Source: Chthoniobacterales bacterium (lineage in GTDB: Bacteria > Verrucomicrobiota > Verrucomicrobiia > Chthoniobacterales > UBA10450). Taken from it: a stretch of 7,226 nucleotides of DNA. The notes beneath the pieces are model-generated. The model did not search any database, was not told the origin of the DNA, and saw only the letters and a list, made by a program, of their open reading frames with translations. Below are positions 5,503-7,226 of this stretch, in pieces. Positions within the stretch are counted from its first letter, which is position 1, and each line of letters starts with the position of its first letter. The position numbers were made by a program, and so were the translations under genes. The stretch lies in NCBI GenBank assembly GCA_025980625.1, contig JAICXG010000146.1, positions 1 to 7,226 of the forward strand, in the 5' to 3' direction.

Positions 5503-6456
5503 ATGCCGCCGTCCCTCGCTCAGCCGCTGATCTTTGAGCCGATCTTCGTCGAGCGCGTCTGGGGTGGACGCCGCCTCGAGAGCGTCTTCGGGAAACAACT
5601 GCCGCCGGGCAAACGCGTCGGTGAATCCTGGGAAATCGTCGATCGGCCGGAAGCGCAGAGCATCGTCAGGCAGGGTGCGCGCAAGGGACGGACGCTGCAT
5701 CAATTGTGGTGCGAGGAGCGCGAGGAAATTTTCGGCTGCGCTCTGCCGGACACGCCGCGCTTTCCGATCCTGGCCAAGCTGCTCGATGCGAGTGAAAAAC
5801 TTTCTCTCCAGGTGCACCCGCCGGAATCGGTTGCGGAGTCGTTAGGCGGAGAACCGAAGAGCGAGTTGTGGTATTTCGCCGCCAGCGCGGAAGAGGCGGA
5901 GATCTTCGCCGGCCTCCGTCCCGCGGTCGAGCGCGACGCATTCGTTAGGGCAATCGAGAACGGCTCCGCGGCCGATCTGGTTCATCGCATCTCGGTTAAA
6001 ACGGGCGACAGCTTCTTTGTCCCGAGCGGCCGCCTGCACGCTATCGGCGCCGGCAATCTCGTGATCGAGATCCAGCAAAACAGCGACACCACTTATCGTG
6101 TTTACGACTGGGAGCGGAAGGATGAAAGCGGTCGACCGCGCGCACTTCATCTCACCGAGTCGCTGCAGTCGATTCGCTTTGATGATTGCGAGCCGCAATG
6201 CCTGAGCGGGCGCGGCGAGCAACTGATCGACGGGCCGCATTTTGTCGTCGAGAAATGGGAACTGAACGGCCCCCGGCGCATGCTCGATCGCGCGGCATTC
6301 GCGATTTTTGTCTGCGTCAGCGGCACGGTGGAAACAGGCGATGTGCGATTTCGACCGGGCGACTTCTGGCTGATGCCGGCGAGTGCTGGCGAGGCTATCG
6401 TGCGGTCGCTCGCGCCGGCGACAACTTTGCTTCGGGTCACGCTGCCAGCTCGTTAG
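5503..6456 (+). CDS. manA: Class I mannose-6-phosphate isomerase
   Basis: A 317-residue cytoplasmic zinc enzyme that interconverts mannose-6-phosphate and fructose-6-phosphate, linking mannose to glycolysis and to GDP-mannose for surface sugars. The length fits the short bacterial type I (cupin) form. The N-terminal V-W-G-G motif is at residues 19-22. Zinc ligands expected from the family are Gln103 and His105 (LSLQVHP), Glu121 (KSELWY) and His179 (SGRLHAIGAG). The active-site loop QQNSDTTYRVYDW (191-203) holds the conserved arginine. A second cupin-like C-terminal half ends with a jelly-roll strand pattern (VRFRPGDFWLMPAS). The TAG stop lies inside a CGTTAGGC motif, and another copy at 5840-5847 supplies the gene's only TTA codon. 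It is divergent from VanZ and convergent with the DUF4864 gene. Confidence 0.95.
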   Translation: MPPSLAQPLIFEPIFVERVWGGRRLESVFGKQLPPGKRVGESWEIVDRPEAQSIVRQGARKGRTLHQLWCEEREEIFGCALPDTPRFPILAKLLDASEKLSLQVHPPESVAESLGGEPKSELWYFAASAEEAEIFAGLRPAVERDAFVRAIENGSAADLVHRISVKTGDSFFVPSGRLHAIGAGNLVIEIQQNSDTTYRVYDWERKDESGRPRALHLTESLQSIRFDDCEPQCLSGRGEQLIDGPHFVVEKWELNGPRRMLDRAAFAIFVCVSGTVETGDVRFRPGDFWLMPASAGEAIVRSLAPATTLLRVTLPAR

Positions 6457-6506
6457 GCAAACGCGGCGGCTCGGGTGACAGCACGGGGACGCGCTTCGCT
6501 CGATTG

Positions 6507-6965
6507 CTAAATGTGCAAGCCCGGCAGGTGCCGCGCCGGTTGCGGTCCGATCGGCTGCACCCCGTCGATTTTCCAACCGTTGTTCTCCGCGGTGAAGCTG
6601 TAGAGAAACCCCCGCACGCTCCCGTTCGGCGCGGTGAGAAACACCTGCACGAGGGCAGCCGCGCCCTGCGCTTGCAAGGCGCCAAATTCCACATGCGCCG
6701 CTTCCGTCATCGGGAAAAAATCGCGCCGGATCATGAGCTCGAACTGGCGGCGGGAAAATTTCTGCTGCACGCCGCTGGCGGCATGCTGATAGGCACTTCC
6801 GAAATCATCCGCCCGAAAGTCGAGGAGCTGTTGCCTGACGACCGCGTAGAGCTCCCTTGCCGGTGGCGCCGGAGTGCGGTCGCGGACGAGATGAGTCGCA
6901 ACTACAGCCGCGCCGCAGAGCGCGAAGAAAAAGAGGAGGAGCGAAACTTTGCAAAGCCGGCTCAT
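6507..6965 (-). CDS. DUF4864 domain protein with N-terminal signal or anchor segment
   Basis: A 152-residue protein. Residues 6-26 (KVSLLLFFFALCGAAVVAT) are one hydrophobic segment after a short basic start, a signal peptide or membrane anchor. Cys17 is followed by GAA, not a convincing lipobox. The remainder matches the DUF4864 pattern: a helix ELYAVVRQQLLDFRADDFGS, AYQHAASGVQQKFSRRQFEL, M-I-R-R-D-F-F-P-M, then strands including the EFGALQ start and a final NNGWKIDGVQPI. This is an NTF2-like secreted domain of unknown role. It starts 3 bp after the DUF971 stop, without a Shine-Dalgarno site of its own, so translation is probably coupled. It converges on manA over a 50-bp gap that shows no terminator. 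Confidence 0.82.
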   Translation of the reverse strand: MSRLCKVSLLLFFFALCGAAVVATHLVRDRTPAPPARELYAVVRQQLLDFRADDFGSAYQHAASGVQQKFSRRQFELMIRRDFFPMTEAAHVEFGALQAQGAAALVQVFLTAPNGSVRGFLYSFTAENNGWKIDGVQPIGPQPARHLPGLHI

Positions 6966-6968
6966 GGC

Positions 6969-7226
6969 TCAGGCAGGGCGGGCGGGGTCGATCCGGCGCA
7001 GATAATCAAATGGATAAAGGCCAGTGTTATGGCCATCGGCCCAATTGAGCTGGAGCGCGTAACCGCCCACCTGGTTCCAGCCGCGCAGAATAAAGCTTTG
7101 GTCGGTGTAACTGACATTTGGCCTAACGACCTCGCCGAGGACATCGGGCTCGCCGCCGCAGGCCGCGCAGGGGCAGGCGGTGCGGAGAAAGCGGAGCGGG
7201 AGGAAGGTTTCCGTTCCGTCTTTCCA
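6969..7226 (-). CDS. DUF971 (GBBH-like N-terminal domain) protein, 5' end outside window
   Basis: The frame is open from the window edge and gives the last 85 residues of a DUF971 protein, the small zinc-binding domain also found at the N terminus of gamma-butyrobetaine hydroxylase. Visible are W-K-D-G-T-E, the strand LPLRFLRTACPCAACGGEP with three cysteines of the expected cluster (CPC and the next C), the middle YTDQSFILRGWNQVGGYALQ, and the hallmark WADGHNTGLYPFDYLRRI near the end. DUF971 domains are about 90-110 residues, so only about 5-25 residues are missing. It is a stand-alone domain here, with TGA three bases before the DUF4864 ATG. Stand-alone members often lie near iron-sulfur assembly genes; none is in the window. 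Its reaction is unknown. Confidence 0.88.
   Translation of the reverse strand, partial: WKDGTETFLPLRFLRTACPCAACGGEPDVLGEVVRPNVSYTDQSFILRGWNQVGGYALQLNWADGHNTGLYPFDYLRRIDPARPA

Noticed and set aside
6457..6506. Possible bidirectional terminator between manA and the DUF4864 gene
   Set aside because: I found no stable inverted repeat with a T-tract on either strand.
5842..6576. Long minus-strand ORF of 244 residues opposite manA
   Set aside because: It is the antisense shadow of a clearly conserved isomerase, a common artefact in GC-rich DNA.

Overview
The window is GC-rich bacterial chromosome, densely packed with short housekeeping and stress genes. I see no phage, insertion sequence, CRISPR array or rRNA. 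The style of the genes (VanZ-family protein, DUF971, DUF4864, an ArsR-led DUF899/AHSA1 cassette, and first genes with no Shine-Dalgarno site next to operon-internal genes that have one) would fit a soil Verrucomicrobiota-type organism. That is a guess from style, not a phylogenetic result.

Layout, left to right. (1) 1-1068, plus: C-terminal part of a DHA2-type MFS efflux pump, cut by the window edge. (2) 3199-1065, minus: a tight five-gene cassette in the order ArsR-type repressor, a 52-residue CPAC membrane peptide, DUF899 thioredoxin-like protein, AHSA1/SRPBCC protein and NTF2/SnoaL-like protein. Its first two junctions are 4-bp stop/start overlaps, and a perfect 10+2+10 inverted repeat covers the repressor's start codon, so self-repression is likely. 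Its last stop codon overlaps the MFS stop codon on the other strand. (3) 3334-3870, plus: a Dps miniferritin, divergent from the cassette. (4) 3921-3994, minus: a lone tRNA-Ile(GAT). (5) 5438-4049, minus: VanZ-family membrane protein, a small frameshifted ORF, then a Mut7-C RNase with an N-terminal ubiquitin-like domain that also carries a frameshift. (6) 5503-6456, plus: class I mannose-6-phosphate isomerase, divergent from VanZ with overlapping -35 boxes. (7) 7226-6507, minus: DUF971 (cut by the window edge) followed by an exported or anchored DUF4864 protein.

Two signals run across the genes. The 8-mer CGTTAGGC (complement GCCTAACG) occurs eight times from 2714 onward and never before it, and nearly every copy is in the sense direction of the gene holding it. 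Genes that head a transcript (arsR, vanZ, manA) have promoter-like elements almost touching the start codon and no Shine-Dalgarno site, which suggests leaderless mRNAs. Genes inside the arsR operon have ordinary Shine-Dalgarno sites.

Gene-free stretches are all short (the longest is about 120 bp, 3211-3333). I found no convincing rho-independent terminator with a T-tract anywhere.
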